From Neurospora tetraspora (taxonomy: Eukaryota; Ascomycota; Sordariomycetes; Sordariales; Sordariaceae), in NCBI RefSeq assembly GCF_033439725.1, contig NW_026944392.1, positions 1 to 64,000 on the forward strand: a stretch of 64,000 nucleotides of DNA. Reading direction: 5' to 3'. Position numbers and translations under genes: made by a program. Of the stretch, positions 21,925-32,637 are shown one piece after another; position 1 is the stretch's first letter; each line of letters begins with the position of its first letter. The notes under the pieces are model-generated. The model was not told the origin of the DNA and did not search any database. It worked only from the letters and a program-made list of their open reading frames with translations.

Positions 21925-22185
21925 ATGTGTCAAGTCTGGTACAAATTCCACTTCTGCTCCCAAGGAGGAAGATGTGTCTCCAATAACGGCTGGGTCAACC
22001 GTGCCGGCGAGATGTACGTGAGACCATACGCTCGCGAGGTCATGGTCAGGCGTGAATGCCCAGACTTCAGGTACCGCGGTTGCTCCGGCCAGCAGTACGT
22101 CGGTGGAGACACCAATGAGAGCGACAACATGTGCCCTCAGTGCGAGAGCGCTTCCAGGAGCCACGGAAGAAGAAGAAGACGCTAG
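21925..22185 (+). CDS. Small cysteine-rich protein, family member D
   Basis: An 86-residue protein, starting MCQVWYKFHFC, followed by G-x2-C, GWVNRAGEMYVRPYA, central cysteines, GGDTNESDNMC and C-x2-C, and closing with SRSHGRRRRR. The five-arginine end looks like a nuclear-localisation or RNA/DNA-contact tail. There is no signal peptide. The YVRPYA block is shared with member A, although their C-terminal halves differ. It is whole and has a TATTTAA box about 250 bases upstream. Function unknown. Confidence 0.7.
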   Translation: MCQVWYKFHFCSQGGRCVSNNGWVNRAGEMYVRPYAREVMVRRECPDFRYRGCSGQQYVGGDTNESDNMCPQCESASRSHGRRRRR

Positions 22186-22761
22186 ACGAGCAGTGGAGGA
22201 CCATGGCTGAGAAAAGTGCTCCGGACAGAAACTAGGAAGGAGGATGGAAAAAGGAAGACCAGTGGGAAGACAGGAATGGAAACATAAAGGGGAAAACCGT
22301 TGGAAGAACATTGAGAGAAGAAAACCAGGGAAGAAGCAACCTCGTAGCATTTGGGGCATGCTCGTAATAGTTGAGAAGCGCAAATTAACATCTTCCGCTC
22401 TCCTCCGAAGCTCATAAAATACCTAGCAGTGCCACTCATGACCAAATCAAGCCCGTTGAAGCCTCAAACCATAGAGGCACAATACCTGGGTATTTTCTCG
22501 TTGACATCTCCTTCACATATGCAGACCTTAGTCTTCTTGCTGCTCTCCATGTTATCACCCATCAATGGTTGCCCTCCGTTGCTGATATCATTATATTTCC
22601 ATCATTGATGACCACTGGGTTTGTGATTTCTACCTGCGCCATAGTATGGAGCTAGAACTTGGGTTTTAGAGCCTCGTACATCTCGTCGTAACATTATTCT
22701 GGGCGTCAGATCGCACTGGCATCCGATTCAACTCTGCCTTCCTGCCCCTGGGGATCTGGTG
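22186..22761. other. Intergenic downstream of small gene D
   Basis: Purine-rich sequence after gene D, then ordinary sequence up to the hAT-type element, including the left copy of its target duplication. No gene was recognised. Confidence 0.4.
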
Positions 22762-23110
22762 CAGCGCCAGAGATAACTCAACTCGCCAAGCCAACTTTGG
22801 CAACTAACTCAATTCAACTCAACTAACTCGAACCCCTGAGTTGAGTTAACCAACTAATTCGAGACCCTCGAGTTAGTTGGCCGAGTTGGCCGCCTTCGGC
22901 AGAATTTTTTTCGATGGTAAAATCGCCCGGGGAGGGGATTCCCAAGGGGGTGCCCGGGTGGGGGTTAGGGTTATAGGTAGCTCAAATATCTTGGCAACTT
23001 TAGCAACTAACTCGACTCAACTCAACTCAACTCAACTCGGGATTTTGAGTTGACCCACTCAACTGACTCGAACCCTCGAGTTGAGTTGAGTTGAGTTATC
23101 TCTGGCGCTG
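22762..23110. mobile_element. hAT-type MITE with 8 bp target duplication
   Basis: 349 bp element with 23 bp perfect inverted ends that start CAGCGCCAGAGATAAC, the CAG start being typical of hAT transposons. It is flanked by ATCTGGTG on both sides (22754-22761, 23111-23118), an 8 bp target duplication, also as expected for hAT. The inside holds many copies of the string GAGTT/AACTC and a GC-rich centre, and no coding capacity. It shows little RIP damage, in line with its size below the roughly 400 bp RIP threshold known for Neurospora. A transposase would have to be supplied from elsewhere. Confidence 0.92.
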
Positions 23111-23212
23111 ATCTGGTGGTTTCGAGACGGATTCATAGTGAATCATATTCGAGCTAAACCAGGTGAAAGTGAACAATAATCGGCGTTCGCCTAGTAAGCT
23201 AGCGGTGATCTA

Positions 23213-23700
23213 CAGTGGGTAGCATTTAAAAACGCACAACTTGGAAATTTCCCCGCAAACAACACCAAAAAGTCACCTTCGTCACTCCTCGATTTAACCA
23301 CCTTACCATATCCTAAACCAAATGCATTTCTTCGAGGTTAGAGTCTTTAATACCTTTTAATATCAAAGAAATTCTTAAGTAATTTTGGTAATCAGTGATG
23401 GTAAAAGAGTAGTGTTTATGCGAGGGTGAGGTTGGCAAATCGGTTATAGCGGGCTTATAGGGGCTTACAGTGGATAGGAAATCTAGCTCTCCCTGAAGTA
23501 CCTAGTTTATTACCTTCCCCTTCGGGCATTTTTGGATGAAAGAATAAACGGAAAAGTACGTTTTACTAGTAGAGTAAAATACTCCAGACGGTGAAGTTCA
23601 CACATTACTAGAAGATGAGTGGTGTTATTATTTCGAGACTTAAAAAGTACGAGTTTTGCGGGGAAATGACCAGTTGTGCGTTTTTTAATAGCACCCACTG
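23213..23700. mobile_element. TA-flanked MITE of Fot1/mariner type
   Basis: 488 bp element whose ends are imperfect inverted repeats of nearly 50 bp, starting CAGTGGGTAGCATTTAAA and CAGTGGGTGCTATTAAA when each is read inwards, with the shared inner block TTTCCCCGCAAA. It is flanked by TA on both sides, the target duplication of Tc1/mariner/pogo elements; the end sequence resembles fungal Fot1/pogo ends. There is no coding capacity, so it is non-autonomous. It lies only about 100 bp from the hAT-type MITE. The inside is moderately AT-rich. Confidence 0.85.
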
Positions 23701-23702
23701 TA

Positions 23703-24192
23703 CGATCAAACACCTCAGCTTCCGTCCGTTAGAGTCCGAACATCATTGAAACTGCCTCCGTAGTCTGTAGGGGAGCTGGGTCATCCCCACGCTGTGACGC
23801 GGTTGAGAAGCCATTGAAGCGCTGTAGAAGGACCGGGATGAACGCCATTAATCCCATAGAGGTATATACTTTACCTGCGTGGTTGACGTAGGATGAACTT
23901 CACCCTATACACCCTCCATTAGTCCAATGCAGCGAGGACCCTTCACCCATCCCATGGGATGCTTCATCACCACAACCACAGAACGGACGATCTCACAGTC
24001 CAAAAGGAAAAATTGACGTCCCAAAACTACCTATTTAAAGCCCTCAATTCTCGCCAGAACAACCCGAATTTTGCTTCCTCACCCCAAACCAGAAGACAAG
24101 AACACAAGGAAGCAAAACCAAGACTTCAAAGCCAAAGGTCCCAAACTACCGAACCAGCAACCAGGCCCCCAAGCAGCAAGCACAGAGCCAAT
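23703..24192. other. Upstream region of small gene E
   Basis: Holds a CTATTTAAAG box near 24030 and an A/C-rich leader before the Met-Cys start of gene E. Its frame is open upstream but without conserved residues. Confidence 0.45.
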
Positions 24193-24470
24193 ATGTGCCG
24201 CGTCGGTTACACATACAAGTACTGCCTCAACGGCGACCGATGCCATTCCAACCGCGGCTGGCGCAGCCGCAACGGCGAACTTTATCCCGTCGGCAGGTAT
24301 TTTGAGCGCGCAGAGCGCGTCTTCAGGTGCGGACCTCCAGCCGCCCTCGCTGTAACCGCTCTGATTGGCGTCACGACACCTACCTCGACGGGAGGACCAG
24401 CGACGAGTACTATTCGTCGTGTCTGGCGGCAGGAGAGACGAGTGGAGATAGGTGGTACTACCACAGGTAG
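24193..24470 (+). pseudogene. Small cysteine-rich protein, family member E, probably frameshifted
   Basis: The first half is a clear family member: MCRVGYTYKYC, then G-x2-C, GWRSRNGELYP. After about 47 codons (near 24330-24345) the family likeness leaves this frame. It resumes in another frame as CNRSDWRHDTYLDGRTSDEY..C, which matches the YVGGDTNESD region of member D and ends at a stop at 24470. The original frame instead runs on into a long Arg/Lys/Gly-rich stretch to 24624, which looks like read-through of non-coding purine-rich DNA. The final C-x2-C of the family is not kept. Either the gene is a pseudogene with one frameshift, or it now makes a longer basic protein. A missed tiny intron is less likely, as no good splice pair is seen. 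Confidence 0.6.
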
Positions 24471-25105
24471 AAGAAGCTCCTGGGAAGGGGAGGGAAGATG
24501 GGAAAGGAAAAGAAGGGAAGGAAGACCAGAAGGGAAGGGGGGAAGGAAGACCGGAAGGGAACAACATCAAGAAGGAACAAGAAGGATGAATGGAAAAACA
24601 AGGGGAAACAGAAGAGGAATCTGAAGATGGGAAACAAAGAGCAAAGCCTTAGAGAGTGTGCTTGCTGGGAACCAGAGAGGGGATGACCTAGGGCACATAG
24701 GCGAGGTCAAATCCAGGTCAAGTCAACCCACAGATGTCAGTTGTGATCGCATCTTTCCTATAACTGTGCCACTTGACGTGAAAAGACTGTCAGGACTAGA
24801 CACATTTTGACATAACCAGCAGATTGAAATTGGGGTGTACGCGGTCCCAAGCCAGCAACGCAATTGAATACAACCGTTCAAAGCACGTTGATATTGCAAC
24901 TTCATTGGGAAGTCTCAGCGACTCTCATTCAGGATATGTACCGCCTCAGCCCCGGCCATCAAGAGACCAAGACCAAGACCCAGATAACTTATGTACAGCG
25001 AATTCTTTTGTTGCAAGGCGGGTGAACTTCGACGTTCCATTTCTCGCCTTTTGATACCATCTTCCAGGACATCCCAATCGTGTCCGTAACCCCTTGCGGA
25101 GGTGT
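24471..25105. other. Intergenic, purine-rich tract then LPMO 3' side
   Basis: Begins with a roughly 130-base tract of almost pure A/G (GGAAGGGAAGG type), followed by ordinary sequence up to the stop codon of the leftward LPMO gene. No gene was recognised. Confidence 0.45.
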
Positions 25106-26324
25106 TTAGACACACTGGTAGTAGTAAGGAGGAGAGACAGCGCTGCAGGTAGAGCCGGACTAGATATCACCACGTTAGCAAGTCAACCATTATCCCACTC
25201 GTCAAATTTTCGGGCACTTACAGCGCAAGTCGTGCACCCAGTATAACCAGTTCCACCACACTGCTGGTACTTGGCAGCGCTGCATCCGCCGCTTCCACCA
25301 CCGCTTCCACCGCCAGCAGCCGCCGAAGTGCTCGCAACAGGAACGGCAGAAGCAGTTCCAGTCGGGCCGGAGCCAACCTTGCAAGTAGACTCGCAGCCAA
25401 CGCAGCCACTTCCCGCCTTCTTGGTGCTTCCGCCCGAGTACACAGCCGGTCCGGGGGCAACGTAGGTGCTCATGGCACTGTGGATGTTGACAAGAATACC
25501 AGCGTCGGAGCTCTTGTAGGCGCCAGGGAAGCTAACGGTCGCCGGGCTAGCGGAACCACCGCCGGAAACAGAGATCTGGTAGCAAGTCATGTACAACTGC
25601 GCGCCTCCCGCACTGCCAGCCGTATGAAGGGCAATGACCTCCGCACGGAGGAGATAGTCGCCCGCGGGGATGTCCGAGGGGATCTTAACCTGCATCTTGC
25701 CGCAGCACGAGTTGAGGTCCTTGACGCCCCAGAAGTCGTCGTCACCGGAGGCGCCGGAGGGGTTCTTGGCCCAGGTGTCCTCGAAGATCTTGAACCAGCC
25801 GGAGGAACCGTCGGCGGAGGCGGCGTCGGAGACCTTGGACATGTACACGAGGACGGGACCGTAGTGGGCGCCGCCGATGGCTTCAGAGGCGCAAGAGCGG
25901 TCGTTGGGTTGCTGGTCATGTGTTAGTGTGGGCAAGGGTGGGAAGAGGAAAGGGAGGGAGAGGAGGAAAGAAACAGGTAGGGAGGAAGACGACATCCTTT
26001 GAGGACCAGCTCCGCATGGAAGGTCATCAGGGGCGAAAGACGGTGGTTGATGAGAGAAGGAAAAGGGGAGCAAACCTGATGCATCTCAACAGTCACTGTG
26101 CTTCCCGCCTTGACAGGGCACTTCTTCGCAACAGGTGAAGTACCAGCGTTACACCTCATAGCTGTGCTAGTCACATCGGTGACGGGAGAGTTGGAAGGAG
26201 GAACACGAGCGCATTGCGAGCCATAATCGGCGCCGTCGACCCAGAGGGCTTGGAAGGTGGCGTGGGCGGCGGCTTGTTGAGAGAGCAGGCCGGCGATGAG
26301 GCCGGTGAGGAGAGTGGACCGCAT
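25106..26324 (-). CDS. gh61-5: Lytic polysaccharide monooxygenase AA9 with CBM1
   Basis: A secreted copper enzyme that cuts crystalline cellulose oxidatively. Exons on the minus strand are 26076-26324, 25222-25911 and 25106-25159, giving 330 residues. The 20-residue signal peptide ends AAA, exposing His21 of HATFQ as the first residue of the copper histidine brace. The second ligand is His99 in AHYGPV. The axial Tyr189 and its partner Gln187 sit in QLYMTC. A Gly/Ser-rich linker leads to a C-terminal family 1 cellulose-binding module (QQCGGTGYTGCTTCA.. YYYQCV), whose last 17 residues come from the small third exon. All brace residues are present, so it should be active. Oxidation is expected at C1, as I recall for the N. 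crassa orthologue NCU08760. It is probably co-induced with the GH3 gene 15 kb away. Confidence 0.95.
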
Positions 26325-27717
26325 GTTGGGCTGGTGTGTGGTTGAGACGTAGGGGATGTCTTGAGCGACCTGGAAGGAGAGAAAGAGGATGTCCTATGCG
26401 TGTGGTTGAGATTTATATCTTGTCTGTGATTGTTGGGACTTGACCAAGGACTCGATCGGCGATACGACACTATCAGTCCACCAAACCGGGTTCCAACCCC
26501 GGAGCATGAGCCCAAGTCCCGTCCGCATCGAGCACTCGTCCTGTCATTTCCATGATCTTGCTTCGGGCATCCATCCTCATCCTCTTCGGAGCGGCAAGCA
26601 GGGGGTCCTCGTGACGTCCGAAGCCTGCTGTAGGTGCCGTAACCCCACACAAATGGAACGCAAAGAGGCTCGACCGGGAACGCGGTGCGGCGATGTTTCA
26701 GTCTTTGCTGACGAATTTTCGGGAAGATGATTGCTGGATTGGTGGGCTTGGATGAACGTGACTGGACTTAAATGGAGCGGTTAATCTACTTGGCATCGCG
26801 AATTCGGCAAGACGGAGTGACAGTGCCGTGGGGGAATGTCTGGGGATGGTAAGCCACGGTCCCGGAAACCGGGAAACGGCGGATGGTGTGCCGTTGACAA
26901 TTTGGGAGTAGTCGGTGGGCGGCTGCCAAGAATTGAAGGGTGACGTTTAACCGCGAGTTTTTGGTACTGATACGGCCACCGTAGAGGTGGAATGTGGTAA
27001 TTCAAGACGTGGAAACTTAAGATCTTGAACCTGGTTGTCAAGATTCATCAAATGCTCGAAGATGTTGAAGAATGATCTGTACAATGTCTGGTTGGCATTT
27101 GATGCTAAATGGAGAGTTGTCGTCGTGGTAGAGCGTTTGATTCCGGGGTAAGCTTCAATACGACCTCGCCCCCCTGACTATCACTTCTGTCCCGAACATC
27201 CTGTCAACGGAACCTGAAACAGAAACAGTATTCCACTTCCCAGAAACACCACCACAGCTTTCTAGCGGGATTGCAGGCTTGCGATCCGAGATCTTCAATG
27301 CGCCTAGCAGCATGGGTGTGTCGATAGCTGGATGTGCCGAGATGCGTACATAGCGCTGTGGTGAAGGGAAGAAAGCCAGCACTAAGATCGTGATTCCGGT
27401 TCAAGCAACCGGATTGCAGGGCATGAGACCTTGCAATGAGGGGTGTTCATGACAAAGCAGCAAAATCTCTGTCCCATAATATCTGCAGCGGACGGGATAC
27501 TGGGATGGGAAAAGATATACAAAAGTCTATAACCAAGAACTATCCGCTGTGCCTCGAAAACCGAGGGCTTTTTGGGTTTCCCAACACCACCGGACGCCGG
27601 CCTAATGATGTCGTGGATAAATGTACAACAGACAGGTCAAAAAAGGACCTGCCTCGGAAAGAAGAAAGGCACCCTAAGCATACCTATTCCATCTCTACAA
27701 CAAAGACCACTTCTAGA
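26325..27717. other. LPMO promoter region and ATG27 3' side
   Basis: Upstream region of the leftward LPMO gene followed by the region beyond the 3' end of the leftward ATG27 gene. No further gene, RNA or repeat was recognised. Confidence 0.45.
26411..26417 (-). promoter_or_regulatory. TATA box of the LPMO gene
   Basis: TATAAAT on the minus strand about 90 bases before the start codon, a normal spacing for a strongly induced fungal secreted-enzyme gene. Confidence 0.5.
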
Positions 27718-28994
27718 TTAATCATCCCACTCCTCATCCAGCTGATCAATCAACCGGTTCTCGTCGTCGTTGTTCCCGTATCGGCCACGAGAGGACGAGT
27801 TCAACGATCGGTACCCCCGACGCATAGGCAGGAAGCGAGCGCAGGACGAAGTGAGGATGATGAAGGTGTCCTGTGCAACCAACAGTTAGCATCGTCGACC
27901 CGTACAAGGTATCAACCAAAGCCGGCTTCTGCTCCCTCACCAGTTCACGCCTTGGCACTTGATCCTTCTCCATACTAAACCATGCCCATCGCTTTCCGAT
28001 CCCTCACCCGCCCAGAAGAACCGAACCAAGAGGAAATAGCACTCCATACCTTGAGAAAGCTCCAGATACCGGCCCAAAGAGTGTAATTGGGCAACTGCCT
28101 CCACCCTCTCTGCTTTACCACGGTGCGTTGGTAGAAAATACCACCAATAACGTACACCGCCAGGGCAATGAAGAAGATGATGGCAAACACTCCTCCTGGT
28201 CCGACAGAGCCCGGTTTATGTGGCTCAGCTCCAGCACAAGCGTGTTGCGAGCGGACCTCGAAAAAGTATGAGCATTCGTCTGGGTCGGTGCCGACGAAGG
28301 AGACAGCGGTGGGGTTGTCGGGGGAGCGGTCGCAGAGGAAGGAGATGGTTGCGGACTTGCGGCGGATTTTCTCTTTGGATGTGTTGCTGTTTTTCTTGTC
28401 GGAGTCGGAATCGGTCTGGTCGTCGTCACGGTCTTCGTCTTCGCCGTCGGAATATTTGCTGTACGCGGCGCCTTGGTGAACACCGCTGCTTCGTTTCCGT
28501 TTGTCGTCCTTGTCTTCACACGGCGACCCTCCTGTATACTGCAACACCAGCTTCCTTCCTCTCGGCGTCAATGCTCCCGACTCCTGGCCTAGGCTGTATA
28601 CCTTTCCACCCTTCTCATACCACGCGCCGACCTTGCTCCATCCCTCGCTCGTCAGTCCCACCACATCCTCCACGCCTTTCACGACTGGGGCGCATATGTT
28701 CAGCGTGATGTTGTATCCGTAATCGTATCCTCGGGCAAGATAGTCTTTTGTGTGCGTGCCCCGGGCAAGCTTGACGTCCTTTTCGGGGATGACGGCGATG
28801 TCGGGGCGGAGATCGTAGAAGGCGCCGTTGGTGGAGGTGGCAACGCAGGGTGTTACGGTGGAGGTTGTGGTGGTAGTTGTTGATGGGGAGGGCGATGGGG
28901 AGGAGGAATCGTCATCGGAGGCGTGGGCAGCACCGGTCAGGGCGCAGAGGGCGACTAGGCTCGATAGGAGCTGGTTGGGACTTGGAGGATGCAT
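27718..28994 (-). CDS. atg27: Autophagy-related protein 27 (ATG27-like)
   Basis: A type I membrane protein that helps move ATG9 vesicles for autophagosome formation. Exons are 28050-28994 and 27718-27870, with a GTATGG..GCTAAC..ACAG intron, giving 365 residues. The start is the ATG of MHPPSPNQ; the frame is open upstream but has no earlier ATG. A signal peptide (1-25) and Ser/Thr-rich stretch are followed by a mannose-6-phosphate-receptor-like lumenal domain with conserved cysteines (ITLNIC, SFLCDRS, CSYFFEVRS). This domain is interrupted by an acidic/basic low-complexity insert at about 158-212. One membrane helix lies at 269-288, then QRGWRQLPNY and a second hydrophobic stretch spanning the exon junction. 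The tail contains YRSL, which could act as a YxxPhi sorting signal like that of yeast Atg27, and ends DQLDEEWDD. Confidence 0.9.
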
Positions 28995-29982
28995 TTTGGT
29001 GAATTGGGATTGGGATCGGGATTGGTGATGGAACGAGATCGGAGGTATAGAAATGGGCAAGGCGCTCGGTGGCGCTCGCTCGTATGGTTGTGGTTGTGAC
29101 TTGTGACAGCGGCGTCAGGAGGGGTTATTGCATGCAGTGGGCTTGGATCGACCAAGGATTGGATCTGACGCCGAGTGCTGATCGAGTCGCGGGGTCGGAA
29201 GATGTGCGGTAGGGAAACTGTTGATAGTATCGCAAAGTGTAGATCAATTCGTGGTAAGAAATGGCAATGATGGACTTGCGTCGTTTGTCGTGGTGGAATT
29301 GTTGGTTTGATGGCTTCGTCACTGGAACTTGGAAATCTGCACTGACCTCACTTGACACGATTTCGTTAAACCGCATTCGAGGAAAGGCTGCCCTGTCTTT
29401 GAGTGGCCAGCAAGGCCCACACCCACGCTTGATTGGTCCATCTTGGACCGGGAAGATCAGGGGTACATCCACAATTCTGGATTTACCTCGCCAAGGTACA
29501 TTGCTGCTCGAACAGGTAGGAGAATTTGACATGAAGAGCAGTCAAGATAGATAGTACCTGCTCAACCTATGGAATCGTATCATTTCTCCTTTCTCGGATA
29601 CTCAGCAGCCCGATCAGAGCCTCCAGTTGCGAAGGAGACTGGATACGAGAATACGCCATTTCAAGACAAAGTACCGATCCGAAGACATCGGGTGAACAGG
29701 TACTTCGAGCACAGACCAACCAACGCCAAGAAGCCAACGCTGGAGAGCCCACCCGGAAAGCAGGGACCCGTCTGGCACGATTGGCTCCACTGGCCGGCAA
29801 TTGAAGCAGTCAATTGGCCCAAGCTCCTTTCCTTCGTCTGAACCAGACCCTTTCTGGACATTATTTTGTTTGGCTGCCAGTTGTCCCACGACAGCATCCA
29901 CAGCTGAACACTTAAGTAGGGAGCTTTCTCCTCTCCCGGCTTTCGTGTTGTTGTCGTCTACAGCAACACAGCCATCATAACC
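28995..29982. other. Divergent promoter region of atg27 and erg-3
   Basis: About 1 kb between two divergently transcribed genes, serving both. The last 60 bases before erg-3 are a pyrimidine-rich leader. No binding motif was convincing enough to name. Confidence 0.5.
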
Positions 29983-31545
29983 ATGGCCGGGAAACAGAAG
30001 CAAGCTGTCGCAAAGAAGGAGGTTGCGCCGCGCCAGCAGCACTACGAATTTGGCGGCCCGTAAGTTACCAAAACAAACCCCCTGAACCCCTATCATGACT
30101 TGGCGACAACATGGTCCAGGACGCGCTCAGCTAACAAGCTTGACAACAGCATCGGCGCCTTCGTCATAACATTTGGCCTCCCCATTCTCGTCCACGTCTT
30201 CAACCTTTTCTGCAACGACATCTCCGGCTGCCCTGCGCCCTCGCTCCTCCACCCCAAGTCCCTCGACCTTGCCCAGCTCAAGCGCGAAATTGGCTGGCCT
30301 GAAAATGGCGTCTTCGGGCTCTTCTCGTGGTCCGCCACGCTCTGGACTCTGGGTTACTACACCCTCTCGCTCGTTCAATACCGCATCCTCCCCGGCCACC
30401 ACGTCGAGGGAACCGAGCTGAGCACCGGCGGTCGGCTCAAGTACAAGCTGAACGCTTTCAACTCGGCCATGTGCACCTTGGCCATCCTGGCTGCCGGCAC
30501 CATTGCTCAGGGCGCCGAGTTCCCTGTTTGGACTTTCATCTCCGACAACTTTGCGCAGATCATCAGCGCCAACATCCTCGTCGCTTCCGCGCTCGCCATC
30601 TTCGTCTACGTCCGCAGCTTTGACGTCAAGCCCGGCAACAAGGACATGCGCGAGTTGGCAGCAGGCGGTGCCACCGGCTCCCTCATCTACGATTTCTATA
30701 TTGGTCGCGAGCTCAATCCACGCATCACTCTGCCCCTCATCGGCGAAGTGGACATCAAGGAATTCATGGAAATGCGCCCCGGTCTCTTGGGGTGGATCAT
30801 TCTCAACTGCGCCTTCATCGCCAAGCAATACCGTTTGTACGGCTATGTTACCGATTCGATCCTCTTCATCACCGCCATCCAGGCTGTCTACGTTTTGGAC
30901 GGCATTTACATGGAACCAGCGGTCTTGACTACCATGGATATCACTACTGACGGCTTCGGGTTCATGTTGAGCTTCGGAGATGTCGTTTGGCTGCCGTTCA
31001 TGTACTCGACTCAGACACGCTACCTTGCCGTCCATCCTCAGCAGCTTGGCGCTTTCGGCTTGATTGCTGTTGGTGCCGTCCTGGCTGCTGGTTATAGCAT
31101 CTTCCGCCTGTCCAACTCGCAGAAGAACAACTTCCGCAGGAATCCTGAGGATTCCAGCGTTAAGCACCTTACCTACCTCCAGACCAAGACTGGATCGAGA
31201 CTCATTACCTCGGGATGGTGGGGCATCGCTCGTCACATCAACTATGCCGGTGACTGGCTTCAGAGCTGGCCTTACTCTCTCCCGACCGGCATTGCTGGCT
31301 ACCAGATCTTGAGCGCTGGCAGCGGGGCTCCTGGTGCGATTACCATGCTTGACGGGCGCGAGGTTGTCCAAGGCGAGGCGAGGGGCTGGGGTATGGTTTT
31401 CACTTACTTCTACATCCTCTACTTTGCCATTCTCTTGATCCACCGCGATCTCAGAGATGACGAGAAGTGCTCCAAAAAGTATGGCGAGGATTGGGAAAAG
31501 TACAAGAAGCTTGTCAAGTGGAGAATTGTCCCTGGCATCTACTAG
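29983..31545 (+). CDS. erg-3: Delta(14)-sterol reductase (C-14 sterol reductase)
   Basis: Reduces the C14-C15 double bond after removal of the 14-methyl group in ergosterol synthesis, using NADPH in the ER membrane. Exons 29983-30059 and 30150-31545 (GTAAGT..GCTAAC..ACAG intron) give 490 residues, the length I recall for N. crassa ERG-3. The first exon supplies a short basic N-terminus (MAGKQKQAVAKK). Many hydrophobic helices follow. The family signatures are present: LLGWIILN with the ELNPRI region, and near the C-terminus SGWWGIARHINYAGDW, followed by the HRDLRDDEKC..KYG..W.KY block and the IPGIY end. Family relatives are lamin B receptor and DHCR7, but context and length favour the C-14 enzyme. 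It shares a promoter region with atg27. Confidence 0.95.
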
Positions 31546-32637
31546 GCGGATGGAGGATGTGGTTGTGTGGTTGTGGTTTTGGGTACCCGGAGGAGGTTGC
31601 TCTGTTATTTGCAGCTGGTGCGAGGAACTGTGCTGCGTATGATGTTAATAGTGTAATAAGTCAACGGCTAAAATGAAGTGGGATGTAATGTTACTCATGG
31701 ATTCAAGCCGCCCGTCACGTCGCTATGTTTGACCTTGATGACATGGCGGGAACGGAAGTGACGTGTTACTCACTCCTGTCCTCTGCAGCTGCCCCTGATG
31801 TTTGCCGGTCCGTACAGGGCAGTGAACAGCTGAGCCAGTTTTTCCAGTGAGGCTGGTCTTCTCGTGTTTACGCTTGTCAGTTGTCAATCCGTTTCGGGCT
31901 TACGGGCGTGTCCAATGAGCGGCGCACAAGTCGTTGATCATGGAGGCTTGGAGGGTGTGATAATCCATAACATCGCTGTCCTTCCCCAGTTTTCCCTCTG
32001 TCCATCACTTCATGCGCAACTCCTACAAAGACCCAAACACTTCTTTTCCTACATTTTCTTCTAAAGACATCCGTCGAAGAGCGTAGCCATCAAGGCGAAA
32101 CAGACTGAGCAAACAAACACCTTGACGTGGTCGTTGACATTCCAACCCAATCCGTCGCTGGCCAGGGGCAACACACAAGCAAAAGGTGACATCATCGTCC
32201 GACCTGCACGGCGTCCAAGCTCCTCCCTGCATCCACTCTGAGGACCCTGACGACCCTGGAAAGAAACATCCGTCAGAACAACACAACAAACATCATCAAC
32301 TCCAAATTGTTTCGAAACACCAAATCCCCTAGCATCGAATCGCATCTAATTGCTCACCACGGCGACCTCTCTCCTACTACGAGAATCCGCATCCGCATCG
32401 TCATCGTCATCCGACAACTGCTCTACACCATCCAGATTGTCCACCACAACATCGACGCCACCACCAACACCACCAACATCTCCTCTAAATCTCCCATACC
32501 ACATCCCAAGCTTCTCACCGACCACCGACCTGAGCAGAATCATATCCTACGACAAACCCACATCTCAACACACACACTTTGCCCAACCAACCCTCCAGTC
32601 TCTTTACACCACCACCGCAACAAATCATCGAGTCGCA
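31546..32637. other. Intergenic and long leader of the next gene
   Basis: The 3' region of erg-3, then from about 32280 on a C/A-rich sequence that is probably the leader of the following gene. The coding frame is open from about 32350 but shows no conserved sequence before the ATG at 32638. Confidence 0.45.

Noticed and set aside
6982-26324. Search by eye for CLR-1 type motifs (CGG-N5-CGG-N-CCG) upstream of the GH3 and AA9 genes
   Set aside because: No match to the full motif was found upstream of either gene; shorter CGG/CCG pairs are too common to report.
26470-26520. GGGTTCCAACCCC string resembling a tRNA T-arm
   Set aside because: No acceptor, D or anticodon arm can be built around it.
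30127-31443. 438-codon open frame on the minus strand inside erg-3
   Set aside because: Acidic low-complexity reading of the antisense of a strongly codon-biased gene; no recognisable motif.
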